In this document: positions 34,150 to 44,229 of the stretch, piece by piece
Numbering within the stretch: the first letter of the stretch is position 1
Layout of the letters: each line of letters opens with the position of its first letter
NCBI GenBank assembly: GCA_963854835.1
Contig: OY978530.1
Coordinates: 6,652,854 to 6,716,853, forward strand
DNA length: 64,000 nucleotides
Direction: 5' to 3'
Source: Megamerina dolium
Taxonomy: Eukaryota > Arthropoda > Insecta > Diptera > Megamerinidae
Notes under the pieces: generated by a model
Database searches by the model: none
Seen by the model: only the letters and a program-made list of their open reading frames with translations
Told to the model about the DNA's origin: nothing
Made by a program: the position numbers and the translations under genes

Positions 34150-35967
34150 GCAGTATTACGATTCCATTGTTCTCTAGGACATAAAAGTCTATTTGTGTTC
34201 CAGGATAATATCTGATAGAGTTTACTATCTCCTTAGATATTGCAAATCAGGAAACCACCACTTTCATGTGGGCTTTAGTTAAGCAACATAGCACTTACAA
34301 GCAATAAATAAAAAAAATAAATATGTGGCACTTAAAGCCCCAAAGGGCTCATTGGCCGAGCTTCTCTTCCATTACTGTTGTGCGTCTTAAATTTGGACAG
34401 TATTAGAAGGTACCTACTTATTTCAACCGGTTCCGAACGGCAGAACACTTGTGACATCACTTTTTCTGAGCTTTGTCACAGAGTTCTTTTAGAAGCTTTT
34501 TCATGGCAAGTTGTTACTGTCGGAAGAATTGCCAATTGCTTGCCGATAGGTGGGTGCCATTCGAAAGAAAAATCTTATCGATATTCAATTTGTTATGCAT
34601 CAGCCGGGATTTGAGCCACGACCTACAGATCAGAAGGCGAACACACTAATCACTGAGCTACGGCACCCATTACTTACGAGCAATACGAACTTATAAAATC
34701 GAAAGTACAAGACGGCAAAGTACTAGCACCAGGTGAGGAGCTCGAAGCCGCATTAGCAGAGCTACGAGATCTTTTAAAAACACTGGGTGAAGCAAGTTTA
34801 TTCGTGAAGGACAATTTGGACGCAGCGGAGGCGCAAATAAGAAATCTCAGATTAAGGATTGTAAGCCAAGAGTTGGAAGCTGAAAACCTGGACTCGAAGA
34901 ACGTAGAACTCCACAGAAGAAATCTGGAATTAGAACGACTACTTAAGGAGAGAAATATTTCCGAGGAATTTATAAGAAAGAGACTCAGAACGTCCATGGA
35001 CACTGAGCAAATAAGCGCTCTCCAGGCACAAGTAAGAAATCTTGAGAGGGAACTCAGTTTAGCAGAAGAGAGACCTCTTCGCCGCCGTACACCTGTAAGG
35101 AAGATACTAACGAACTCGCAGCCACAAACAACGAAAAAAATAGACGAGATAGCGCAGATGGTTAGTAGACTAGTTCCAGTACTCACTGGAGCTGAATCAA
35201 ATAATTTGAGAACGGAAGTCCACCAATTTATCGCTAGGTGTAAATTAGCCAGCAAAGAAATCAAACCAGATGAGTTGGAAGATTTCATATCCGTATAGCA
35301 ACGTTTATACGGAGATGAATTTAATTTGGTTTGGGCGAAAAAACCCATCACTCACCAAATCCAGTTTGAACGGCAATTACCACAAGAAAGCATAAGTGCG
35401 TTCGCCAGGAGATTAGACGAATTGAAAACCGCCGCAACTTACTGTGTCAAAACCTCATATGGGGGAAAAGAAGACCTAGCACTGCTGCAGGAGCTAGATA
35501 AGTCCACAAAGGAATCGTTCGTAACAGGCCTTAGTGAACCAATGCTTAGAGTACATATGCTAAGTAAGACAGGTACGTTAGAGGAATTGATGGATGAAGC
35601 CTTAAATACAAATATCCTGCTCAACAGAGGGCAACAGCACTACACACTTAACGTGGGAACCAATGTAGGTCTCAATACCTTATTAAATTCATATGAAGAT
35701 TGCCAAACCCAAACAGGTAACATAGCAGTGTTCCACCAAAACAGAAATAATAAAGGGCCATTTAAGGCAGATCAGTACTCAAAGAATAAAGAAAATCCTC
35801 AAAACGGCCAAAGGAAGGTTCCTACCTGTTCCTTCTGCTACAAGAAGGGACACACAAGGGACGAATGTTTTAAAAGGAAAAATACGCCCTTCTGTATAAA
35901 ATGTAAGCAATATGGGCATGAGTTCAATCTATATTGTACGTCGTTCACAAACAATACAAAGCCGTAA
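34150..35967 (+). pseudogene. gag of element Y, split by a SINE and one stop
   Basis: The N-terminal part (34205-34306) is broken by stops and by SINE S5. From 34687 the frame is open through a Glu/Leu/Arg-rich coiled region (LERLLKERNISEEF), RRRTPVRK and KPDELEDFISV, to a TAG at 35296-35298. After this, a second open frame (35326-35967) carries ITHQIQFERQLPQESISAF and ends with two zinc knuckles, CSFCYKKGHTRDEC and CIKCKQYGHEFNLYC. The last knuckle is atypical. The size and order fit gypsy-type Gag. The frame shift or stop near 35296 separates capsid from nucleocapsid parts. Confidence 0.8.
34307..34671 (-). mobile_element. tRNA-headed SINE, copy S5
   Basis: A full copy inside gag, with 14-bp target duplications ACTTACAAGCAATA (34293-34306) and ACTTACGAGCAATA (34672-34685). 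The duplicated codons are in gag frame on both sides, so removing the SINE and one repeat restores continuity. Tail on the left with GCCCTTTGGGGCTTTAAG. Confidence 0.93.
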
Positions 35968-37700
35968 GGGAATTGAGTTTCCGTGCAAGGAAGCGAAAAA
36001 TGGACAACTCATTTTACTAGTAGACTCTGGGGTAGATACCAGTTTAGTAAAATTAACAGTAATTAACAAATACGTTAGAGAGATAGGGAATTCAAGGAAA
36101 AATCTTAGTGGTGCATTCGGAGGATTTGTCACCACATTAGGATCAATAGCAGTCCAACACGAGAGGACTTAGGATTTGATTTTAGAACTATATTTAATCT
36201 CTGAAGAGAGAGGGATACCTGCTGATGGTATCCTAGGTGGAAACAATTTATGGAACCGATCGGTTATCAATACCATGAAAAAGAAGCTGATTTTGTCCGG
36301 TGAACGAAAATAGCATTTGATGACTTTACCTCACAAACCGTTGAATGAGGGTAATAGAGTACTACACACCAGTGAGGTTATAGTATTTGGGAGAACTATG
36401 AAGGTAGTCCCCATTAAAGTAAATACAAATTTTGAATCAATTACAGTAGAGAAACAGGAAGTATCTCCTGGAATATATTTAGGTGAGACATTCGGCAGTG
36501 CGACGGAGAACATAATGTATGTCTCAATGCTCAATACGAATGCAGATTCATACATTGTAAATAATAAACTTAAAATCAATATAATTAAATTTAACCATTT
36601 ACAGCACGTAGAATACGACATAGCTCATGAAATAAATACCATTAAGAAAACTGATAACCACAAAAGGGCTACCAAAATATTAGAAACAATTAAGCTAGAC
36701 GAAATCTTAAACATTGAGGAAAAGAGATCCATAGAATACTTATGTCATTCAACGATTTATTTTTCTTGGAAGGCGATAAACTGCCTCACACCACAGGTAT
36801 AAAACACACCATACCAATAAAAACAGACCAGGGGCCAATCAACCAAAGACAGTACAGGCTCAAGTTGCTTTCTCATGTAGAATATATACACATGGAGAGT
36901 GCATCGATCGTGTACATAAACACATATAGTACATACATACACACAAGTGGTGTGAATATACTATGGTATGTTATATGTTGGTATGTGCGTAGATTAATAT
37001 GTGGCTAGTGTTAGAAAAATGGATGTAAGCTGCCAGCTTACCGAAGGCAGTGGCTTTTCAGTTGTGAGTCTTATACCGAAGTGTTAGCATTAAGAAAAAG
37101 TGTAAATACTTCGATCCTTACGAGGCCCTCCAGTATTAGTGTAAAAGTGAAAAATATAAAACACCAGCAATAAGGTAAAAACCGCAAGTATCCTTGATAA
37201 AATATAATTGCTTTATTTCAGTCAATTAGTTTGTTGGACTCGAGGGATATTTAGGAGCTTAGGCCTAGGTGCTAATCTTGTGAGCTAGGTACTTAGTAAG
37301 TGTTGTGGAAAAATAGTACACAACACCAGAAGCGCATAAGGAAGAAACCAATAAGAAAGTAAACAAATACAGAAAAGTGCCAGTTTCTACTAAAAGAGAT
37401 AATTTAACTAGGCCGTAAATGTACTGAGGAAGGGGCATTGCCAGATCCCAGTAAGGTAGAATGTGTCAAAAATATTCCTGTTCCAAGAAATAGGAAAGAT
37501 GTTCAGGCATTCTTAGGTTTTGTAAACTATTATAGAAAGTTTGTTGAAAATATGGCAAGCATAGCGCTACCAATTAATAAATTACTAAGAAAAGATGCAA
37601 AATTTGAATGGACCGATAAATGTCAGAAAGCTTTTGAAAAATTGAAGGAGGCAATTTGCTCATTTGGGCTCTACCAAATCCATAGCATAGTATGTGCTGA
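35968..37700 (+). pseudogene. protease and pol fragment of element Y
   Basis: The protease motif LLVDSGVDTS lies at 36015-36045 with the catalytic Asp intact. A region nearly identical to the antisense copy (IPADGILG, VIVFGRTMKVVPIKVNTNF) spans 36095-36866 with a TAG at 36169 and another near 36311. An LTR of type X interrupts it at 36861-37324. After it only a short piece remains, then the RNase H tether (VQAFLGFVNYYRKFVENMAS, 37500-37560) to about 37664. The RT palm with the YXDD box is deleted. RNase H and integrase are absent. Confidence 0.8.
36861..37324 (+). repeat. solo LTR of type X inside element Y pol
   Basis: The sequence from AAGTTGCTTTCTCATG to GTACACAAC carries the X landmarks ATGTTGGTATGTG, ATCCTTACGAGGCCCTCC and CTTAGGCCTAGGTGC. 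It interrupts ...CAGTACAGGCT|ACCAGAAGCG..., text that is continuous in the antisense copy. The LTR start is missing and no 4-bp duplication is evident, so it is a truncated or recombined solo LTR. Confidence 0.75.
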
Positions 37701-38090
37701 TGACCCTTAATAATTTTGGCTGAAATCGAGCTAATTGCTATCGTGATTCCCGTCGCAGGTCCCTTACGGACTCTGTTCAGCACTCGCCAATCTTTAATAT
37801 TTCATCATTTTTCCCATGAAGGAGGCCTAGAATATCTTCAGTGGCCGTGCTATCTAACTCTGGAAAGAATTCAATGAAGATCTGGGAGCGTGGTATATGT
37901 ACTTCCTGCACTACCTTTAATATCGCGATTTTCCACGGCCTTCAACGCTGTGTCGTTGTTATTGTGTTTTGAATCAAAATATGGAGGCATAACTATTGCA
38001 ACATATTTTGGTTCACTACGATTACAAATCACCATATATTCATCCATACACAAAACACGCGTAAGAAGGATATTGCAAAACAAAAACAAA
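37664..38090 (-). pseudogene. possible Ku70-like (XRCC6) C-terminal fragment
   Basis: On the minus strand, three frames in succession give LLTRVLCMDEYMVICNRS then EPKYVAIVMPPYF, IFIEFFPELDS, and FQPKLLRVISTYYAMDLVEP. Order and spacing recall the end of the Ku core and following helical part of Ku70 (a pattern such as ALxxRCxxxxxxAICxxxxxxxPxxVALxP, then a hydrophobic GFxxxFLPF block, then FxNPxLxxxxxxxEAxALDLxEP). Two frameshifts and stops break it. It begins abruptly at the end of element Y pol. The match is from memory and by eye; an unknown gene is the alternative. It has no transposon motif. Confidence 0.35.
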
Positions 38091-38540
38091 ACATAAATAA
38101 CGTTGACTTTACTACTGCATAATTGTTGCAGTAAGCATGAAATGGAATAAACGAAATAAAACAAACAAAATAAAATCAATAAAATAAAAAAAATAAGAAA
38201 TAAGCAACAACAATAATTATAGTAATCTCACGCACAAAATGCGAATTATGCGATTATATATAACACAGTCAGTAGGTCAAGCAAAAGAAATTACCAAAAC
38301 AAAAACGTAAAGAAAATTGTAAATATGAAATCTAACATATTTACATTACGTATGAATTTCTAATTAATGAATAATAGATTAATAGGCAACATATGGAGTT
38401 AAGAATTATATATATGGTAAACCCCCACTACAGTAATCAGAAGAGAGATACTTCGATCCTTACGAGGCCCTCCATTATATTAGTATAAAGTCGTAAAAAT
38501 AATAAATTTAAAATGTGTAATAGTAAAGTAGTAAAATTGG
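38091..38540 (+). other. AT-rich stretch with a short X-type LTR piece
   Basis: No coding signal. GATACTTCGATCCTTACGAG GCCCTCCA-like text at 38450-38485, followed by TTAGTATAAAG, matches the centre of the X LTR. The preceding ATAAGAAATAAGCAACAAC (about 38190) resembles part of the Y LTR. These may be remnants of the 3' ends of the rearranged elements. Confidence 0.4.
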
Positions 38541-38544
38541 CCAT

Positions 38545-38810
38545 AGGTTAGGTAATGTGGCTGCCCACATTGTGATACCGCCGAGCTTCTCTTACAATAC
38601 TGTTGAGCGTGTTAAATTTGGACAGCATTAGAAGAGACCTACTTATATTAGCCGGTTCCGAACCGCAGAACCCTTGTGACATCACTTTAACTTAGTTTTG
38701 TCACAGAACTCTTTTTGGCAAATTGTTACTGCCGGAAAAATCGCCAATTCTTGCCGGCAGGTGGGTACCGTTCGAAAGAAAAATCTGTTCAATATTAAAT
38801 TTCTGTTATG
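38545..38810 (-). mobile_element. tRNA-headed SINE, copy S6, head missing, LOA-type tail
   Basis: On the minus strand the body runs from about 38810 and the tail reads GAAGCTCGGCGGTATCACAA, TGTGGGCAGCCACATTACC, TAACCTA. It belongs to the same subfamily as S2, with a short deletion that removed the GGCC hairpin. The tRNA-like head is absent. Confidence 0.8.
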
Positions 38811-39092
38811 ATTTATTTAGGATATTAGATTTATCTGAAAGTTGATGTTAAAACTTGGCCAATTTCAAAAAATATAACACTAGAAGACCCAAAAGTTAAC
38901 CTGATAAAATTGATATTTTAATATCTGGATGGAAAAATATACGACAAACAAATTACACAATTCACATGTGTAATAGGTCCACCATAATAAGAAAAAAAAA
39001 TTAGAAACAGCAATCGCTCGACTTTTGGAATTGGATGAAGTCAAGTCAAAACAATAGACAGAACGCTATCAATAGCAGAAAGACAAGATGTT

Positions 39093-39730
39093 GTGTTGCA
39101 CTTTACGCAACACACAATCAAGAATCATAAAAATGGATTTATAGTGAGAATACCGTTCCTTCAAAGTCTCGATGCCCTAGGAGACTCACACGGAATTGCT
39201 CTAGATCATTTTCTGTCTCTCGACCATCGACTGCAGAAGAATCCTGAATTAAATACTCAATACGAAAAATTCGTGGATGAATATGATTCAATGGAGCATA
39301 TGAAGAGAATATTAACAGACTCTATAGTTTCTTCAAAGTACCTCAATCCACAACGTGGCGTACTGCGACACAAAAGCTCAACCACGAAGCTCCGTGTAGT
39401 ATTCGATGCATCTACCAAAACCTCATCAGGACATTCATTAAATGAGCTGATGTATACAGGACCAATAGTACAAAGCCAGTTATTTTCTATACTGCTAAGA
39501 TTTCGACTACCAAGATACGTTTTCACCACTGATGTTGAAAAAATGTACAGGCAAACCTTAATTTCTCCTGAAGATGGCCAGTTCCAACTTATAATTTGGA
39601 CAAAGGACGCTTGAAAGCCAATAGAATATTACCAACTTAACACTGTTACATATTGCACAAGATCTGCTCCAAATTTGGTGACTAAGTGTCTATAACAATT
39701 GACAAAAGAAAATTCAGTATGTTACCCGCT
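39093..39730 (+). pseudogene. BEL pol, N-terminal half of reverse transcriptase
   Basis: An open frame of 173 codons (39093-39614) carries the BEL/Pao pattern: GFIVRIPF, LGDSHGIALDHFLSLDHRL, PELNTQYEKFVDEY, then STTKLRVVFDASTKTSSGHS, SLNELMYTGPIVQSQLFSIL and TTDVEKMYRQ (the first catalytic Asp of RT). A TGA at 39612 and later lesions follow, and the sequence reaches a LINE at about 39733. Confidence 0.85.
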
Positions 39731-40215
39731 TGCCTGGTCTACAAAATCCTCCACTGGACCCTCCCCGAGGGTGTCGACTGGAAATAGGTGCCACAAGTTC
39801 TGGTTGTCAGAAGGCACCTAGCTAAGAATGGAGTGCGCTGTTATGTGTTTTATACTTCTTAATAGTATAGCATCTGGCAGCGCATTCTTATCATGGTTGG
39901 GGTTAAGGGGGTGTATCAAGGTGTTATGCGACCCGTGCCGAGGATCAGCCTGGTTGGGAGCCCTTTTTTAACATGGACTTACGGATACCTGGCGCCCTCC
40001 GTAAAAATTAGCCTTACCTGCGTACCTGGAGCTATGCGCAGGCGTACATCCTTTCTCCAACACTCGTGGGACCATTAATGAATCCAAGTAAAACAAATAA
40101 AAATAAACAACAAAAGGAGCCCGGTTCTTCTTCATCAAAACCGGATGGAACTTCACGTTCCGTCATAAGGACAGCGGTTGTACCGAGCTTGAAAAATACT
40201 TCAACTATGACCTTT

Positions 40216-41180
40216 AACTATGACCGTTTAATACCGAACAGGGTTTTAGACAAGGTGATTCGTTATCGTGCGACTTCTTCAATCTTATTATGCAGAAAAT
40301 AATACGAGCTGCTGATCTACGACATAATGGCACTATCTTCAACAAAAGTGTCATGCTGTTAGCGTATGCCGACGATATTGACATAATCGGCATGAACACG
40401 CGAGCAGTCAGTGCAGCATTCTCAGAGTTGGAAAGAGAGTCGCGTCGGATGGGTCTCACTGTGAACGAGGGCAAGACGAAGTATCTAGTGTCAACAAACA
40501 AAGAGTCCCGGCGTCTTGGACAGCACGTCACTATTGACAACTACGCTTTTGAAGTAGTAAGGGACTTTGTCTATCTTGGAACCAGCATTAACAGCAGTAA
40601 TGACGTCAGCTTGGAGATCATGCGTAGGATAACTCTTGCTAACAGGTGTTACTTTGGGCTGAGTAAGCAATTGAGAAGTCGAGCCCTCTCTCGAAGAACG
40701 AAAACTACACTCTACAAGTCTCTCATCATGCCTGTCCTAACATATGGCGCTGAAGCCTGGACAATTTCCACCTCGGATGAGCGAATGCTTGGAGTTTTCG
40801 AGAGAAAAGTCCTACGCAAGATCTTTGGACCTATTTGCGTTGGTGGCGAGTACCGAATAAGGTACAACCATGAGCCGTAAGAGCTGTATGCCGATATTGA
40901 CACAGTAAAGCGCATCAAAATCCAGCGACTGCGCTGGCTAGGTCATGTCGAGCGAATGGAAGAACACGCTCCAGCTAAGGTGTTATATTTGGAGCCCGAT
41001 GGAGGACGACGCAGAAGAGGAAGACCTCACCTCCGGTGGAAAGACCAAGTACTGGAGAACCTGACGGCGCTTGGAATTTCTAACTGGCGCCAGCTAGCGA
41101 AGAACAGAGATGGCTGGCGAAGCATGTTATTTTCGGCCTAAATCGATATTCGGTTGTTATGGCCACATAACGAACGAACG
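40216..41180 (+). mobile_element. RTE-clade LINE, copy 2, 5' truncated
   Basis: The copy starts within RT (GFRQGDSL in a shifted frame), keeps a 196-codon frame (40290-40880) with LLAYADDIDIIG as catalytic box, a stop at 40878-40880, and a C-terminus to 41141 (WRQLAKNRDGWRSMLFSA), then CCACATAACGAACGAACG. Target duplications ATGACCTTT lie at 40207-40215 and 41181-41189. After it, 37 bases (41170-41206) are tandemly duplicated, including the duplication itself. Text shared with copy 1 (4720-5571) is highly similar. Confidence 0.9.
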
Positions 41181-41320
41181 ATGACCTTTGGTCTAGGTGG
41201 CACTCAACGAACGAACGATGACCTTTGGTCTAGGTGGCACTCTGCGTAAGACTGGAACTGGAGTACGACAGGCCAAGCCCGCCTCCAGCACCTCGAATCC
41301 CTCTGCGCCAGCCGAAACCA

Positions 41321-41708
41321 GTAGTGTGCTTAGTCAGCGTTCAGCGGCTACCCAGCATAAAGGGGTTGGTAATGCCAAAGAAGGAGCTGTAGCTAGTGCT
41401 CGTGCTTGGCCAGTATTAAAAATTTCGGACCCAGCGAAAGCGGGTAACAATGAGCGCCGAAATGCGTGCCGGTTATTAAAGAGACTGCACATGGCTCCAA
41501 CGACTGACTAAGAGGTAGTGTGCTTAGTCAGCGTTCAGCGGCTACTCAGCATAAAGGGGTTGGTAATGCCAAAGAAGGAGCTGTAGCTAGTGCTCGTGCT
41601 TGGCCAGTATTAAAAATTTCGGACCCAGCGAAAGCGGGTAACAATGAGCGCCGAAATGCGTGCCGGTTATTAAAGAGACTGCACATGGCTCCAACGACTG
41701 ACTAAGAG
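41321..41708 (+). repeat. 194-bp tandem duplication inside LOA ORF1
   Basis: 41321-41514 and 41515-41708 are head-to-tail copies with one visible mismatch (CTACCCAGC versus CTACTCAGC). They encode LSQRSAATQHKGVGNAKEG and following residues twice. The near-identity shows a very recent duplication compared with the decay around it. Confidence 0.95.
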
Positions 41709-42483
41709 GTGGCCAAAGAGCTGAAGGAGGCTATTGATTGGGCGCATGCCGTATTGCCAGACTTCTCGCTCGATCACCACCGAGGTCGATGGACGAAGCA
41801 AAGCCGGCGGCAAAGAAAGTCGGTACACAAGTGGTGAACCCGTTCAAATCATTTGCGGACATCGTAAGAGACTGCATCTTAATTGGCGTTTTGGATAAAG
41901 CCGATCCTGATGGTAAAATACCAAAGATATAGTGGAAGTGGGTGAGGTCTACCCCAGAGCCAGGCTAGTCGCGGTCGACAAAAGGGATATCCAGTCTCAA
42001 CCCTGGGCAAGAGTGTGGATTCCAGCCGCTCCTTCGGAGCAGGAGAAAGTTATGCAACTGTTTACAACGTGTAACCCGAACTTCCCATGTAGTAAATGAA
42101 GGCTCGTTAAAATTGAAGGTAGCAGTGCTAACACCGACATTAATGCTGTCGTGCTACCGAGAGAAACGATGCAAGTGCTCCTATTAGTGACAGACGACTC
42201 TCTGGAGCCGCTAGCGAAATGCGGTGGTGAAGTGAATTACGACTTTGGCAAAACATATAAAAGTGATGAAGATGCCGCTGAACAGTTTGCTTCAGCGAGT
42301 GAGCTTACAGCCAGCGAAGCAGGCGACGTCAGCGATGCCGACAGCAATGTCAACAAGGATGGGTTTACTACCTCGGGTTCAGAGTTAGCATATAGGCTTC
42401 AGGGACTGTGTACCGAACAAGAGCTATTGAGCTATTCACAGGAGGATGCGAATGTGACACTGACTGATGGCGCGTCTTCTTCA

Positions 42484-44155
42484 AATAAACCTCCATCATA
42501 GTAAAGCTGCTTTAGCTGGGCTCCTGAATCGTCTGGTGGAAGATCAGCCAGACTTCGTTCCCATTCAGGAGCCTTGGGTGAATGGAGGTCGTGTTTGTGG
42601 TTTGAGGACACTTTCCTACAATCTATAATGACTAAAGCACATCTTAATATTTTCTTGATCCATACTTACAGCAACGAAGACGTGAAAACGAACTGGAAGG
42701 TGTATCTACACGAGCTTAAGAAAAGTCTTCCTGAGGATCCACCATATAGTCCAAATAACAGCGAGGCCTTTGTTTATTCATGCTTGTGGTCGTTCGCCTA
42801 AACAAGTTTGTCCGAAAACTAGTAACAGGAGGAAGAGGAAACCACCATGGTGGTCATAATAACTCAATCTACTACGACTAGAGTGTAGGAAGCAATTGAA
42901 TAGAGCGAAATTTCACCGAGAGGAAAGCGGTTGGAATTGCTACTATAAGAAAACTAAGGGTATATAAAAACACTTAAGGAAAGCGAAAGGAATCTCTTGG
43001 AGGTCCTTTTGTAGTGATATTGAGAGCAAGGATTAAGGAAAATTCTATGATATGTACATCAGGAGCAAAATTAGCCCGTCGCAATTAGCGACTTCGCAGC
43101 ATGCATACTGTAAAGGGAAATCAACAGAAATAACTCTAAACTCACTAATTACTGAGATTGAAAAATCAATAGGAAATATTGAATATTCAAGGTGCTTTTA
43201 ATAACATGCAGACGAGGGCAATAACTTCATGAGCTAATGCTTTTATGTAATTTTCGCGCGTAGATCTGCTAGCAGGGAAACTCCCCAAGGCGGCGTGCTC
43301 TCTTCTCTCTTATGGGTTCTGGCAATGAATACACTGTTGCGGAGCATGGAAGAGAGGGGATTTCGTTTTGTTGCATACGTGGATGATGTTGCTATTATCC
43401 TTCGAGAGAAATTTCCCGATACTCATTGTGAAATCATGCAAGGTATATTAAATGAACTAGACAAATGGTCTAAATCATGCGGCTTGGGAGTCAACGCTAA
43501 TAAAACAGAACTCATTCTGTTTTATTAAACGAAGGTTACCTGACGTTAGACCTCCGTCTTTGAATGGTATCATACTGCAATTTTGTGACAAAGCTCGCTA
43601 CCTGGGGCTGATTCTATACAGGAAGCTGCTTTGGAATTTTAATGTTGAGGATAGGGTGAAAAAGGCAGCTATAGCACTCTATTTGTATAAAAGGGCCGTG
43701 GGAGCGAAATGGGTTTGAAAACCCCATGTGGTACATTGATTATACACGATCGTAGTAAGATCAATTTTTACAAACGGTATTCTAGTATGGTGTCCGGTCC
43801 TTAATAAAAGCAGCGCGGTTAGGCGTATGGAAAGCATTCAGAGGGCAGCAAGCTTATGCATTAGCGTAGCTCTCAGAAGAACTCCCACAGCGGCAATGAA
43901 TGCTATGCTGCATCTTTCACCAATTGACCTGTACAGACAGCAACTAGCAGTGAAATCGGCTTTGAGGCTAAGAGAACTATCTCTTCTAGCCACTAACTTA
44001 GGGGAGCACTTTGCTATCCTAGAAAAGTTTCCATTCATCCTCAGGACCACTGATTTTTGTAGTTCGGTGGAACTGCAGGTAGAAAAGCCATTCACCACGA
44101 TCTTCCCATCAAGAGAAGACTGGGATGGCAAAATAGATTGTATCGATGAATCTAA
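42484..44155 (+). pseudogene. LOA ORF2 (sense), endonuclease to start of RNase H
   Basis: ORF2 opens with QINLHHSKAALAGLLNRLVE and PIQEPWVNGG (endonuclease), overlapping the ORF1 end. Most of the endonuclease is missing. RT remnants are SKAS-type text near 43100 (CILCKGKSTEITL), RETPQGGVLSSLLWVLAMNT (43275-43330), AYVDDVAIILRE (catalytic, 43375-43410), GVNANKTELILF, and MESIQRAASLCISVALRRTP. It stops at the antisense LOA insertion after CIDESN. Confidence 0.8.
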
Positions 44156-44229
44156 TATATATATATATTTTAGGGATTAGCCGAATCAGACCACTTATAT
44201 GGGTCCCTTTTCGTCCCTCAAATCGTGTG

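Larger units (their letters stand above)
40078..42501 (+). pseudogene. LOA ORF1 (sense), split by an RTE insertion
   Basis: ATG at 40078 opens a hydrophilic N-terminus (MNPSKTNKNKQQKEPGSSSS) which runs to ACTATGACC at 40205-40215, where RTE copy 2 begins. It resumes after 41181 with TFGLGGTLRKTG, then Ala/Ser/Arg-rich sequence, a stop at the end of a 194-bp tandem duplication, and further broken frames. A final open part (42151-42501) is acidic (SDEDAAEQF, SEAGDVSDADS). No zinc knuckle was seen, unlike jockey ORF1. Function in the family is binding of the LINE RNA. Confidence 0.7.

Noticed and set aside
34674..35351. 225-codon minus-strand frame opposite gag of element Y
   Set aside because: The Ser/Leu-rich translation is what an antisense read of the coiled Gag gives; zinc knuckles and the match to element X are on the plus strand.
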